Shown here: piece by piece, positions 1 to 14,800 of the stretch | Layout of the letters: every line of letters begins with the position of its first letter | Numbering within the stretch: position 1 is the first letter of the stretch | Source of the DNA: Hypsibius dujardini | Taxonomy: Eukaryota; Tardigrada; Eutardigrada; Parachela; Hypsibiidae | Direction: 5' to 3' | Assembly: GCA_001579985.1 (NCBI GenBank) | Contig: LRSR01004454.1 | Span: 1-64,000, forward strand | Length of the DNA: 64,000 bases | Made by a program: the position numbers and the translations under genes | Notes under the pieces: model-generated | Seen by the model: the letters and a program-made list of their open reading frames with translations, nothing else | Told to the model about the DNA's origin: nothing | Databases searched by the model: none

Positions 1-1407
1 GACCATGGATTATTGTTTTCGTGTTCCAATCTATTTTTTATGACTCCTTGTTAATTTGGCAAACTTTTTGTCGTATTCAATTAAAAAAAAACCCTATGAC
101 GTCATCGGACGTAGTCGTCCCTCTCTCGGGCACTCTTTTGATAACGTTGAATCGCGATTATCTTCTGATTAACCTCGTTTTGCACTTTTCCGATGGGCAT
201 CTAGAATTGCAAGCTTCAAAATTCAGCATTTTGAGTTAGCAAGACGAATTACAGAGAAAAAGAGGAAGAACCGTAAAAAACTTAATTTGGGATGGGATGA
301 ACTTGGGTCTCTGAGCTTTTCTCTGTAACTAGACCAATCAGCTGAAAACGTTGCATTTTGAAGGTTGCAATTTTTAGAATTTTTCGAAAAAAATTTCGAA
401 AAAAGATTTTTTTTTGGAAAACTGAAAAAGATAAAAGTTTGCCAACTCAAGGAGGAGTTAAAAAAACTAGACCGGGACAAGATAACAATCATCCATGGCC
501 ACCGCGGCTGGCGACCCGGCGAGATTTTTGGGTGATTTCAAAGCGCCGGTTGCCCTTAAACTCTCACAGAGGGAATCTTAAACTTTGCAGCTCCACGTTT
601 TTTCCACCATCTCCTATTGAAAAAAAACGTAGTTGTCCTTTTTTGAAAACTGCAATCATGACCAAACAAGAAAAAAGGCGATATAGAATGCGTATTGCAG
701 TCAAAGCTAAATCCGAATTCAAGTCATCATCGTCGGGATCTCCGAAGACAAATCGGTAAATTTTACTTGCTTTAACGAGCACTTTCAAGATTGTCAATTG
801 TCAATCTCTTTCGTTCAGACAAGCGGCATTCTTGCAGAAAAAATCTGAGTTTTGAAAATGAACGAAAAAAATAGTTTTGTAAGGATTGAATTTACGGAAT
901 AATAAAATGGAACAAATTGGACGAGAATAAGTGGGGATTTCAAAGTTGCATTGCAAGTGCTTCACTGCAGTCATAATATACGGTGGATCTAAAACCTAGC
1001 ACCAAATGATCGAGACAGTACAGTACTTTAGCGCAATTAAGTCATGCGATTGGTTGACCTAAAACTGGGGGTGGTCCATTGAGTAAATTAGCGTCACCTT
1101 GATTAACGAGATAATCGGCACACATAACGAATTTTGAATACCCTTAGTAATTGTTATGATGGCAGTCGGCCTACCGGCTTCGCGCGGCACAGACACGAGT
1201 AACCGTCTTATCTGAGATGACTGCGGTGGATCTACTTTTCAGTGCTTTCACAGAATCATGAAGTATCCGTGTGAGCGAGTTGCACGCTTTTTTTCGCAGA
1301 TAATGAAAATGAGGATAGACAGAAATATACAAGACAGAGAGACAAAAGCTAAAACCAACTAGTATGACGTATGATTAGGGCACCGCTAGGAAAAACATAC
1401 ATTTAAA
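1..1407. other. Gene-poor left flank
   Basis: No supported gene is seen in this flank. The reading frames are short, start mostly at non-ATG codons and resemble no family I know. Positions 962-1027 match the centre of the palindromic element at 43507-43731 (shared core around CATAATATACGG), so a fragment of that repeat lies here. An imperfect ACAG-rich tract lies near 1314-1345. The segment also contains the downstream flank of the minus-strand PSMC6 gene; I see no AATAAA in that orientation. Confidence 0.6.
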
Positions 1408-3991
<2,584 letters not shown>

Positions 3992-4706
3992 GGCTGTTAG
4001 CTAATAGTTGACTGTAAAGGTGATAAAGAAAGATCCAAAACGAGAGATTTGCCCTGCGAGAAAAAAATCCCCCGAATGATTTGTGATGGTTTTTCTTTTT
4101 CGTCTTCTTTTACCGGGATGGGCAATTTGTCCGGCTGGTGATATGCGGCTGTTTAAAGGATTCAGGTGAATTCTACCCGGGTGGTAATGTACGGCCAACC
4201 ACTGGAGCACTGTTCGTTCGATGATGTTGCGGATTTCGCGGATTTCGCGCGTACGAAAGGGCGCCGGATAAATCGGTCACCGATACACATACAATAGAAT
4301 TAGAAGTAATGGTTCCATTCTAGTCCGGTTGAATTCCTTGACGAAAGCAACAACCACTGTTCACTGCAATGGCCTTTCATTGATCGATTCATTATTGGTG
4401 AGCAAAAGGCATGTCGGAAAACTTAATTTCGTGTCCTCGAATCTTTCTTTTGCGGCATATCACCCTGCCGTTTATTTGCAATATTTTCAAACCCAATTCC
4501 TGAAGGTGTATTTTGTTCTGGAAAGTAGGCAGAATTGCGTCACATTCGGGAAAGTTTTTCTACATTTTCCGCCACGTGGCAATCTCTTAACAGTGGCTGC
4601 TGGGCGGATTCCAGATTTAGTTTACTGCCTTTTCACCTGCTCATAGGCCATCGACCTGTGCTGCCAACATTAAGCAACTCCTTTGATTACATTAATCTTT
4701 GCTGGG
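3992..4706. promoter_or_regulatory. Divergent intergenic region between PSMC6 and PREB
   Basis: These 715 bases separate the ATGs of two genes transcribed away from each other, so the region should contain both promoters and both 5' UTRs. I see no convincing TATA box and no supported gene. Short non-ATG frames here look like chance. Confidence 0.5.
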
Positions 4707-5590
4707 ATGCCACCGCAACTGAGGTCACGCGATGGGCGAGCTGTTCTGATGCAGGAACTGGATATTCCCATATTTTTCATCCGGCGTCTCGGAGACAGGC
4801 AGTTTCTGGTCGGTGGCGGTGGGGGCAGCTCTAAAACTGGAATTCCCAATGCTGTTGTAAGTAGGAAATGAATTGCTTTTGTTGATGCTGTGTTCTTATT
4901 TTTGTCGGAGGCAAATTTACTGCAAGAATTTTAATTCGGTATACAAGCGAGCAATCAGCAGATCAGGCTAATTCATCAATCAATCGACCGAACACACTGT
5001 TCTGCTCTTCTTTGACGTTTTAAGCAGTTTATCAATCAATCGACCGCAACATGTACTAGTGCGTACGAGCGATCTCGTTGACTGCTCAACGTTTCTAGTT
5101 ACTCGACTTCGCCTTTGCAGTATCTGTTTTCTCTCACGAACCGAAACGGACGCTGCTACCTGCGCGAGTCCCAAAAGGTGGACACTGGCGCGGCCAATCC
5201 TATGAACGCTTCGGTGTATGAAGTAACATCCTCATCACTCGCTCCAATCGTCATTGATCCACGTACTAGACTGCCCAGCATCAGCCACAGCGCTGGTGAA
5301 CAACCACCGACACGAGGCGGTCGCCTAGTCGTAAATGCGGTGAGCCAGATGCAGCAGGCTGAGAAGGAGATCATGCGAATGCTAAGCACGGTGAAGGAAT
5401 TGGTGGCGGTCGGTCTGGACAACACTTGTTCGGTGTATCAGATCAGCAGGGCTCTGCCGAAGCAGGCGCAGCCAGACCCGGGTAGGTTTATGCCGGCGAA
5501 AGGGAATAAGAGCAGAGACAGAAAGGTACACAGATCACCACTCCGACAGACAGCCAAAAATACCGTCAGGCAGACAGACAGAAAGAAAGA

Positions 5591-5629
<39 letters not shown>

Positions 5630-7148
5630 CAGACGGACAAACAGACACACGGGCTGTTCTGACGGACTCTGGAGATAACCTACTGACTTGTTCTTTCTGT
5701 CAGGCACTCTGATCGCAAAGGACGACTTGCTGTCAATACTCTATCGTCAGTCCATTGAAACGGTACCGGGAAAGGACAACATTCAACAATGTTGTGCCTT
5801 CATTCCACCTGACCCATCCGGTAACGGGACACCTACGGATCCTCGAAAAAAAGGGAAAGATGCCAGGCTGGTAACGGGTGGTTCTGATGGAATCGTCCGT
5901 TTTTGGACAGTGAGTGTGGCTTTGATATCCTTCATCGATGCCACTGCATTGTTGAATGGCGGTTGTATGCAATGCGTTCAAACAGAGCCGTTCTATTATA
6001 TTGGTTGTGCTTGATTGTCGTTGTCTGTTTACAGGGCTCGGATTTTCATATAGAGAAGAGTCTTAAAGCACATGACGACGAAATCACAGATATGGACGTG
6101 TCGTGTACCGGCGACGAGGTAAACTTCTCAGCCCAGCAAAACGGTGTAAATTGGTGATTGGTCATGGTGTCTAATCATTCACATTGGTTTCATTTGACAT
6201 AGATCATTACCTGTGGGAGAGACCACCAGGCGCATGTCTGGAATATTAAAACGGGGAAATTGAGTGACTCGGCTAAACCTGAATTTCCGGAAGCCAAGGG
6301 AGTCAAGTATCGTCCGAGAAAAGCTAGGCAAGTTCCTCTGTTCGGTCGTCTGTCTGTCCGCCGATTTGTCTATCTGTATGCGCAGTTTTCTTTCTCTCAC
6401 CTGGCTGTCTCTTTATCTATCCTTGTGTTGTCTTTACCGATGTCTGTCTGACTGTCTGTGAGTGAGATTGACCTGTAATATATATTTACTAATATGCAGT
6501 ACTGAAAGGTCAAGTCAATTGCCTTGTTGTTTTAGGTTCGACTGCAAAGACCCGTCAGTTTTATACGTCATCTGGATTCCAGTTATTCGGCAGCGTAAGC
6601 GACAAGATCCATCCATGCTCTGCCGGTACCGCTTCCGCAAATCGCGTCTCGAACTCGTTGGAAGCGTCCCGGTTAAGGGCGACTCTCTGTCTGCCCTGTC
6701 AGTCAGTCCGGACGGGCAGTACCTTGCGACCGGCAATCTCGACGGCAGCGTTTGTATCATTCGTTCTGACAGCCTGTCGGTCATCTATTACTCTGACACA
6801 GCACACGAGACCTTCGTGACTGATTTAGAATTTGCCGACTGCACGTTCGGAGCGAAGGTCCTCACCCGGATGGACGCTGCCCAGTGCACGCTTTTTAGCG
6901 TCTCCGCCGATCGGAAGATAATGCTCCACCAGGCTGATTTTCATCGTATGTAGAAGTGCTTCAACAACCATTGTTTTATATACCCTGTACATATTCTGAC
7001 TGCTTTGGTTTCTATTGCAGACGCAAAGTTGGAAAAATGCCGCAAATGGGTCGGATGGTCCCTCGTTATATGGCTGATTGCTTTAGCGTTTTATATGGTT
7101 TCCGCGGTTGGTGTTTTCTCCGACATTACATCGTCCTTTAGAGGATAA
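4707..7148 (+). CDS. PREB: Prolactin regulatory element-binding protein / Sec12-type Sar1 exchange factor
   Basis: PREB/Sec12 is the ER-membrane guanine-nucleotide exchange factor that loads Sar1 with GTP to start COPII coat assembly. Seven exons (4707-4856, 5121-5481, 5704-5909, 6035-6118, 6203-6327, 6536-6945, 7021-7148) join in frame to give 487 residues. The N-terminal blade has the family signature GGGGGSSKTGIPNAV. WD-like blades follow (ARLVTGGSDGIVRFW, EIITCGRDHQAHVW, YLATGNLDGSV). A single C-terminal membrane anchor (about residues 455-478, WVGWSLVIWLIALAF) leaves a short lumenal tail. The protein is longer than human PREB (417), mainly in the linkers. The start is the first ATG in frame with the signature. 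Intron 5 uses a GC donor. A perfect ACAG array lies in intron 2. An AATAAA lies at 7199-7204. Confidence 0.93.
5591..5630. repeat. (ACAG)n microsatellite in PREB intron 2
   Basis: A nearly perfect ACAG tetranucleotide array, flanked by degenerate copies to about 5650. It lies wholly inside PREB intron 2 (5482-5703). Confidence 0.9.
6328..6535 (+). other. GC-AG intron (PREB intron 5)
   Basis: The exon ends AAAGCTAG and the intron begins GCAAGT; the next exon follows TTTTAG. Only this GC donor joins the frame (Arg codon AG|G) to FDCKDPSV. Apart from the C at donor position 2, the site matches the strong consensus expected of GC-AG introns. The intron also holds CTGT-rich sequence. Confidence 0.8.
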
Positions 7149-7450
7149 AGTTGAGACGTTTTACAGGCTGCAGCTTTTGTTTCAATTACATTTTACAAAA
7201 TAAATTTAACTGTTAAATCGTAAAGTTAGTCGGCCAGAAGCCTGTGGTCCAACTTGTACGATTCAGTATAATTCGCTAGAAAAGAGCGTCTACGGAAACC
7301 GGTTACTGATCATTCACGTGTCCGGTAAAGAATTTCAATAAAGAAACAGCAAAATGAGAGTCAGGAGATCCGGGAAGAAACTTAAGCAGACAGTTGATGC
7401 AGTGCTGAACGTGCGATTGAAGGGCCTTGAATGGTATCCGTCCGCTGCAA
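7149..7450. other. Convergent 3' region between PREB and URM1
   Basis: These 302 bases contain both 3' UTRs. An AATAAA for PREB is at 7199-7204, with a second plus-strand AATAAA near 7335. I see no clear minus-strand signal for URM1 and no gene. Confidence 0.5.
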
Positions 7451-8465
7451 TTAACCACCATGTAAAGTTGAAATAAAGACCACGGTATCTCCAGGTGCCA
7501 ATGCGTAATCCGGCCCGCCCTAAAACAAAAACAGCAGAGTCCAATGTCGGCGGCAGGCCACAAGTTAACCAGATTGCCCGACAGCTAGACAAATAGGCAG
7601 AGGCAGACAGACAGACAAACAGACAGACAGATAAGACTGACTGACCGATACACAGGCAGGCAGACAGACAGAGAGCCAATAGATGTGCGAATGGCAGCAC
7701 TGGAAATTCCACTTTCGGACTTGAAACAGGACTCACTGGTTGCCGTAGTGCTCTGAAGTACAATAATCAACTGATTGACCGATCCTTACCATGAGTTCCC
7801 AGTCGCAGTCGTTGATGACGACTAAAATACCCGGTTTTCTGCGGAACAAAGACAACATTCACATGAGCAGTCGCCCAATGCCTTTCCCCAGTCCTCGGTA
7901 ATAAACAGCAGTACAGACATTGAGTCTCCCTGCAGAAAAAGTTCCGGCCTCTGTTTAAGATAGGACTGGCGTAGTCTTTGCAGAAGATCTTTGATGGTCA
8001 CTGCAAAATATACAAGTGTAAACACACAATTGAGGAACTATCAAATTTATTGTAGGGCCATCTGTTTCCTTGCTTGATTGATAGAATGTAATGCAATCAC
8101 TCAATCAGTACATAGAAATACATTGCAATTTGCAGTCCAGGGATTGGCAAATGGCAATTGGCATCCAAAACAAGTACGCAATCAATGAATCAATCACAAT
8201 ATACACGTGTTTCGTGTACACTGATTAGACAGCCCGTAATTCTTACGTATTTTGTTCTCCTTCGACGCAGTATCCCCACCGACACATTCCAGAGGGATTG
8301 TCAGCTTTTTGACATTATCAAATAACAACTCTACTCCACCCCTGAAAGAAACAAATACCGCAGAAGTCAGTCGAATAAATATTCCGGCCTTAGATTGACT
8401 TGGTCCTGCAATTGTCTTCCGGATGTCAGTTTCACATACGCAAATTCTACGTGTATTACAGCCAT
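7451..8465 (-). CDS. URM1: Ubiquitin-related modifier 1 (sulfur carrier Urm1)
   Basis: Urm1 is a ubiquitin-fold protein. Its C-terminal glycine is thiocarboxylated to supply sulfur for 2-thiolation of wobble uridine in cytosolic tRNAs, and it can also be conjugated to proteins. Five exons (8440-8465, 8247-8341, 7919-8000, 7790-7838, 7451-7519) join in frame to 106 residues, close to the usual ~100. Diagnostic segments are GGVELLFDNVKK, QRPELFLQGDS, KPGILVVINDCDWEL and the C-terminus VVFISTLHGG ending at the essential Gly-Gly. The 26-nt first exon (MAVIHVEF plus two bases) was placed because it alone supplies an ATG, the right donor and the right phase. Intron 4 carries an ACAG-type repeat. 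The gene diverges from MDN1 across 413 bases. Confidence 0.95.
7590..7670. repeat. Imperfect ACAG repeat in URM1 intron 4
   Basis: A run of CAGACAGA and GGCAGACAGACA units lies inside the intron at 7520-7789. Confidence 0.8.
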
Positions 8466-8878
8466 TAAATTCGAATGACATCAAGAACAATTCGAAAATA
8501 AATGTCCGAAGTCAAGAATCTGATTACGGTATTAAAATAAAAGACATCTTGAAATGCAAAAAAGCAATTCTGAAAGCACGAATGAAGCCAGTACAGCTGT
8601 CACTTGCTCGATCGATTGATCAATGGATAAATTACCAAGGGGAGGACCCCCCGTTATTTGTGGGCGTGTTCACCCCTGGCCATTGCGCAAGCGTAATAAC
8701 TAATGACAGCTGATCCTCATTCTTTTCGGCGTCTCCAAATCTTCCGCATTTCCAATCATATTTGCGTCGCTGCCTGGCATCATTGATTCTCATCTGAAAA
8801 TCACTACTACCCATCGGATAATGCTATTATTTATCGATAAAAATTGCCCAAATTTTGCCCCCAAATAATGCGACCTCA
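8466..8878. promoter_or_regulatory. Divergent intergenic region between URM1 and MDN1
   Basis: These 413 bases lie between two start codons on opposite strands and should hold both promoters. No TATA box is evident and no gene is supported. An open minus-strand frame starting at an ATG near 8814 has no recognisable product. Confidence 0.5.
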
Positions 8879-11800
8879 ATGAGGGCCACCGGCCATTCTT
8901 CCCCGAAACTTTCTCCCATTATGCTGGACTACATCGTGCCGGGCTGTTACGAAGAGTTGGTGAAATCCCTCACTCTCTACATCAAATACGACGTCCCGGT
9001 CCTTTTGACCGGGCCGGTGGGATGCGGAAAGACCGCTCTGCTTCGCCATTTTGCTGGTCTCGCGGGTCGCAGCAAAATTCCCCGACTGATCACCATCCAA
9101 CTATGCCGCGATTTGGATGGACGGGTAGGCAATTGAATGGGTTATCATTTCGGTGCTGACGGTTTTTGTGTACAGGCACTGCTGGGCGCGTATCACTGCA
9201 CCGATGTCGGTGGAGAATTCAAGTGGATCCCAGGCCTGTTGACTACGGTGAGTTAATAGATCAATCAGGCGCAGGCTGTAGTCGACCAGTGGCCATGAGT
9301 GCATTATGGCAATCAAGCGATCGATCGATCGGCTGCGTATTCTCGTTAACTTCGTTATTATCGCTAAATCAAGGCATGTTTGTTAGTTTTTCATGAACAG
9401 ACAGAATATTCCAGTTCTTGATGTTGTGCAAGTTTACGTTGCGTTTCGGTGTTAGCGCACACTAGACGGTTATTGTGATTTATCCGACTTCTTTTCGCTT
9501 AATAGCACTGACGTCCTTTATCAATACATTGATTGAATGATTTCAATTTCGTCAATCAATCGATCAATCGAGAAGATTTATCAACAAGTTTTATGCCTTG
9601 CCGATATACAGTCGTGCGAACTTGGTTGGAAGTAATAATAAAAGTGTTCCATGTTCTGTAACGCTATGTGAACTTATTGTTCCATCGCACTGGAATGCAT
9701 TTGTGGATAACTTTGTAAAGTCGTAATTCACTTGTAGGCAGTATTGAATTCATCATGGGTAATTTTGGAGGATTTGGATAATGCCGCGGTGGATGCTTTG
9801 TCCATTTTGCTGCCGCTCATTCAATCACGGAGTCTCCAGGTTCCGGAGCTCGGTAAAACGCTGCAGGCTGGACCGGATTTTCGACTTTTCGCTACAATGA
9901 GGTACGTAATTGGAATTTATAATGCATTTTTTGTTTGTTCAAATCACCTGGGTGCCTCATTTCTCCTGTTTATTGGTGGACAAATTGAACTGAATCTCCA
10001 TCTCCGGACGAGTGGACAAGACTGATTCTCTAAAGTCGTGGTGTTTTTCTGTGGTTAGAACTCATGAGTCGCGAAACGTGCAGAGCCACCGTGTGGACAT
10101 GGTCCTGGTCAGTCACTTCAGACGGCTGCACCTCGAGCAAATTCCCACCAGTGACATTCTTTCGGTATGTGACTCTGTTAGCTAATTTCAAATGTACCTT
10201 CAGTGTACTGGAAGTATTCGACCGCATTTGCAGTTGTCCAGCTCGCTCTTCCCCCAACTGAGCGACATCCTCCCGCGCCTCCTCCAAATCCTCGAGTTGA
10301 CCAGCCGACCGGAGCTCTGCGACGATCCGGAAGTTCGCCGGGCCTTACTATCACGCCTGATTTCCGTTCGGTTCGATAGGATTTTTCAATCGATCGCTTT
10401 CAGACCTTTCCAAATTACTTTCACATTATTTCTTTCTTTCTCAGGGATTTTTTCAAAATCTGCCGGCGACTGTCCGCCTACGTTTCACCTTCATCTTCCA
10501 TGGCGGATGGGAGGAACATATTCCTCGATCTCTTCACCTGTTTCTGTGCCTTCATACCTGGATCGACGGCCGTCGATACGACGGCAGGAACGGCATCTGA
10601 CCGGGAACCTCCATCAAAGCCTACGAAGCTTAAATTGGCACAGATGTTGGCTTCAGTCCTTGGATTATCGCATTCCGATGTGAGACCTCATCCATTTACT
10701 GTTGCCACCCTTTTACGTTTCAGATCAACGGTAATATTCTAGGCTGAAATTTATATTTCGCGACTGACGCCGGAGATTGCTAATCAAGGAGACGCTGTGA
10801 GGATCGGTCGCGTCACCCTCCCGAACAGGGTAGATCCTTCCCTGCAAGTGGAAATTGCTGCGACGACTATTTCAGAGCATCCTTCGGTCCGCCGACTGAT
10901 GGAAAACATTGCGTCCTGTATCGCCAGCAATGAAGCCGCATTGTTGGTCGGTGAGACCGGCACCGGAAAGACCACCATCATTCAACACCTCGCGGACCTT
11001 CTCGGTAGAATAAACTGTCTGTGTGTGACGTTATCTGCTTGTCGGTCTATCTGCTTGCTCGTTGGTCTGGCTGTTTGTTAGTATCTGCTTGTCTAACTGA
11101 CTGACGCGTTCATTTATTTCAGTTTGTATATCCCGTTGTGTCATTCCCATTTCATTGTCTACCTGCTTGCTTGTCTGTGTATGTCCGCCCGTCAACCTGT
11201 CTGTTGAAATCTCTTCATGTCTGTGAGTCAGCTTGACTGCCCGTTAGGTTGATTGCCAAGTCTGTTGGTGAAGCTCTCTGGCTCTTTCCAATCCTGGTTC
11301 CGCAATTATTCCAGGTCGAAAGCTTCACGTAATCAACCTTAGTCATCAAGCCGAGACATCCGACCTCTTCGGCGGTTACAAGCCGGTCGACTTCCGTTCA
11401 CAGATGTCAACCCTCACAGAGTCGTTCTTCGCGCTCTTCACGGTGACGTTCTCGGTGGAGAAGAACAGGACGTTCTTGACGAACTGTCAGGTTTGCGGTC
11501 TTTCGTTTCGTTCTTTTTTCAGTGTGTCGACTGGCGTTTTATTGCAATGGCGTAATTTTTCAGACGGCGTTTGGTGAGAAGAACTGGAAGACACTGGTGG
11601 CCGGCATGCGACACATTGCTGATTCTGCGAGGAAGCGCTCGAAGAAAACCGACCCTAGCGATGCGGCCTGGTTGCTGCAGTTGAACAACTGGAATGCTTT
11701 TAGCGTTAACTTGGCAGTAGTGGAGAAGCAGCTGTTACTGCATCAACGTTCGCTCATTTTCGCTTTCTTAGAGGTACAGACAGATGCAAACTACCCATAT

Positions 11801-14800
11801 TAGCACCATCGCTTTAACAAGATACGCAGCCAGGCATGCACGGGCACAGACAGACAGATAGACAGACAGGGAGGGAGACAGCCAGACAGACAAACGAACA
11901 GACGGACGGACATAGAGACAGACAGTCAGATGCAGAGACACACTGGAAAATTTTTGGTCAACTTTGCGTTGCTACTTTGAATTCCTTTTTCTTCATTCCA
12001 TCTGCTCCGTTTTAGGGCACATTAGTCAAAAGTTTTCGCGTCGGAGATTGGGTCCTGCTGGATGAGATCAACTTAGCCACCCCAGAGCTGCTAGCCGGGC
12101 TTCACTCTTTTATCGACTCGACGTGCCGGTCCTTTATCTTGTCTGACCGAGGGTGAGGTCCTCGTAAAACTTTTAGCTGATCAACGGTTTGAAAATACAG
12201 TTTAATTAATTGGGCTTTTTTCTCCAGGGACACGGAAGATATCGAGCGGCATCCCGACTTTCGCCTGTTTGCCTGCATGAATCCCGCCACCGATGTCGGA
12301 AAACGGGAACTGCCGGCCGATGTGCGCAGTCGCTTCACGGAGATCTACTGTGACGAACTGACCGATCTGCAGGAGATTCGTCAGGTGGTTGAATGGTACC
12401 TGCGACCGTTGGGTCTAATCAAGGATGAGTCATCTTCGCTGCCGTTGATTGATGCCGTTGCCAATCTGCACGTAGAACTGAAAGGCTTGGCGGAAAAGAG
12501 CTTGATGGATGGCGTCAATCACAAGCCTCATTACAGGTAGTGCTCTGATATCATACATGGCGGATAGTTTGGCCTTCTTGTCTAAAGATGTCCCTTTAAT
12601 ATTACGGATATTATTTTACTATTTAATTAAAATTATTTTAAAACTGCATTTTTTGCTAGTTTATTTAAATAACATTACAAACTTATGCACTTATACTGTA
12701 GTATTAATGTCGGGGGGGGGGAGAGCTTCTTTATTCAGGTAAATTAATTAGAATTTATCTGGAGCTTCGTTGATGAATTAATTATTAACTTTTTTATTGA
12801 TTCTACAAATGACAGATCCTGTTCCCACGGAGAGACTTCATGCATTGAGAAATAAAACATTGAATAAAGTATATTTAGCCTATAAGGAGTTTGAAATTGA
12901 AATTATTAAAACTAAACGACGATTTGGATGCTTGCTGTAATTAATGATTTTTTTAATTCCTGTTGTTTGTTTACAGTTTACGGACTTTCACACAAGCGCT
13001 GAAGTACGCGGCGAAAAATCCTATGGGAAACGTTCGGAGATCGCTTTACGAGGTATAATAATAAACGTCCTGGCCTGGATTGATGATTGGTTGATGTATT
13101 TGTCGTTCATCTGTTTAATATTAATCTAATTCCCAGTGAACCTATGATCGATGCTATTTCTTTAGCTAATTATGCTTGACGCTTGACCTTTGTTCGATTG
13201 TGCGTGAATAGAATTGGTTGCTGCTTTGGATATCGAAATGCATTTAGAAAATCCTCGATCATTGGTCGATCGATTGATTGTATAGGGTTTGTACTTACAG
13301 CTTTATTGTGATTAGCATTCTTCTGTTTGTAGGGTTTTAGTTTGAGCTATTTGACCCAGTTAAATCGGGTCTCACAAAACCTCGTCAAGGCCAAAATCGG
13401 TTCGCGACTTCTTCCGGCCGCTGAACTGGCCGCCAACAAATTCATTTCTGCTCCCAAACCCCAATCGGGGAAATTTGTTAAAATAGAGGGATATTACGTA
13501 GAATGCGGAAGCCTTGAGCCGGCGCTGGATGAGAAGTACATTATGACCGAGACTGTCCGGAGTAACTTGGCGGAAATCGCCCGGGCCGTCTCCGCTGGCC
13601 GGATTCCTGTCCTATTGCAGGGCGAGACGTCGATCGGCAAGACCAGTCTGATCACCTGGTTGGCACGTGCCTCCGGCAACCAATGCGTCCGCATCAACAA
13701 CCACGAATTCACCGATCTCCAGGTAATCAATTGTTTACATTTTGATTAAGATAGTACGACGTGGTCTGCATTTTTTACTCAATTTCTATTTTATTTGGAA
13801 GTGATGTTGTTAAATAAAAAAAATCTATTTGAAGTACAGGAAAAATATTTCCTTTGATGTTTGGTTGCGTGAATTTGATTTGAATTTAAATTTATGAGAT
13901 AATTTAAAATCTTGTTTTGTAATGGCAAATTTAAATGTTTTCAAACATCGAAAAACAGCTTGTTTCAGTTGATTTTTTAAAACTTTGTTTGATATTTAAA
14001 TTTAGAAAGATAAATAACTTTCATTTCCACATTATTAACAATAATGATAGTATTGGTTTCTTACTATAAATTTCGAGAAACCGTTTGGGTGTACTTAAGT
14101 TAAATTTCATCAAATAATGGTATACTTAGTTAAGTTAAAAAAATTGAAATATTAAGTGAAATAACTCTTCCTGCAGGACTACATCGGATCCTATCAAACC
14201 AACGCCGCCGGGAAGCTGGTCTTCGTCGAAGGCGTTCTCGTCAACGCTGTCCGCCGCGGTTTCTGGATAATCCTCGACGAACTCAATTTGGCCCCCTCCG
14301 ACGTGCTGGAAGCGCTGAATCGCTTGCTCGACTCCAATCGCGAACTCTTCATCCCAGAGAAGCAGGAGGTTGTGCGGGCGCATTCGCAGTTTATGCTCTT
14401 TGCCACGCAGAATCCGCCGGGTTATTACGGCGGCCGGAAGACACTATCTCGCGCCTTCCGTAACCGTTTTATCGAGATGCACTTTGATGAGATCCCTGCG
14501 GGGGAACTGCAGACCATCCTGCATAGGTAGGAATCAGACACAACAATTGAGCAACCGAAAAAAATAAATAAATAAAAAGTAAGAAGAATAAATAGATTTC
14601 TGTTTTAATTTTGATATTTTAACTAAATAAAATTCGAAGATTTGTACACGATTAAATAAAGGTTATCGGGCCAAACTTAGAATAAGTATACGAAAGACTA
14701 CAACGAAAAATTACTTGTTGAGCTTGGTTTAGTTTTGTAATTAGGAAACCTTGTAATTTTAATTTAGCTAAAGTCTCCATTGTCTCGTTTTATTATTAGA

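Noticed and set aside
8632-8814. A 60-codon minus-strand frame as the URM1 first exon
   Set aside because: The exon at 8440-8465 gives the correct phase and the family N-terminus; this frame does not.
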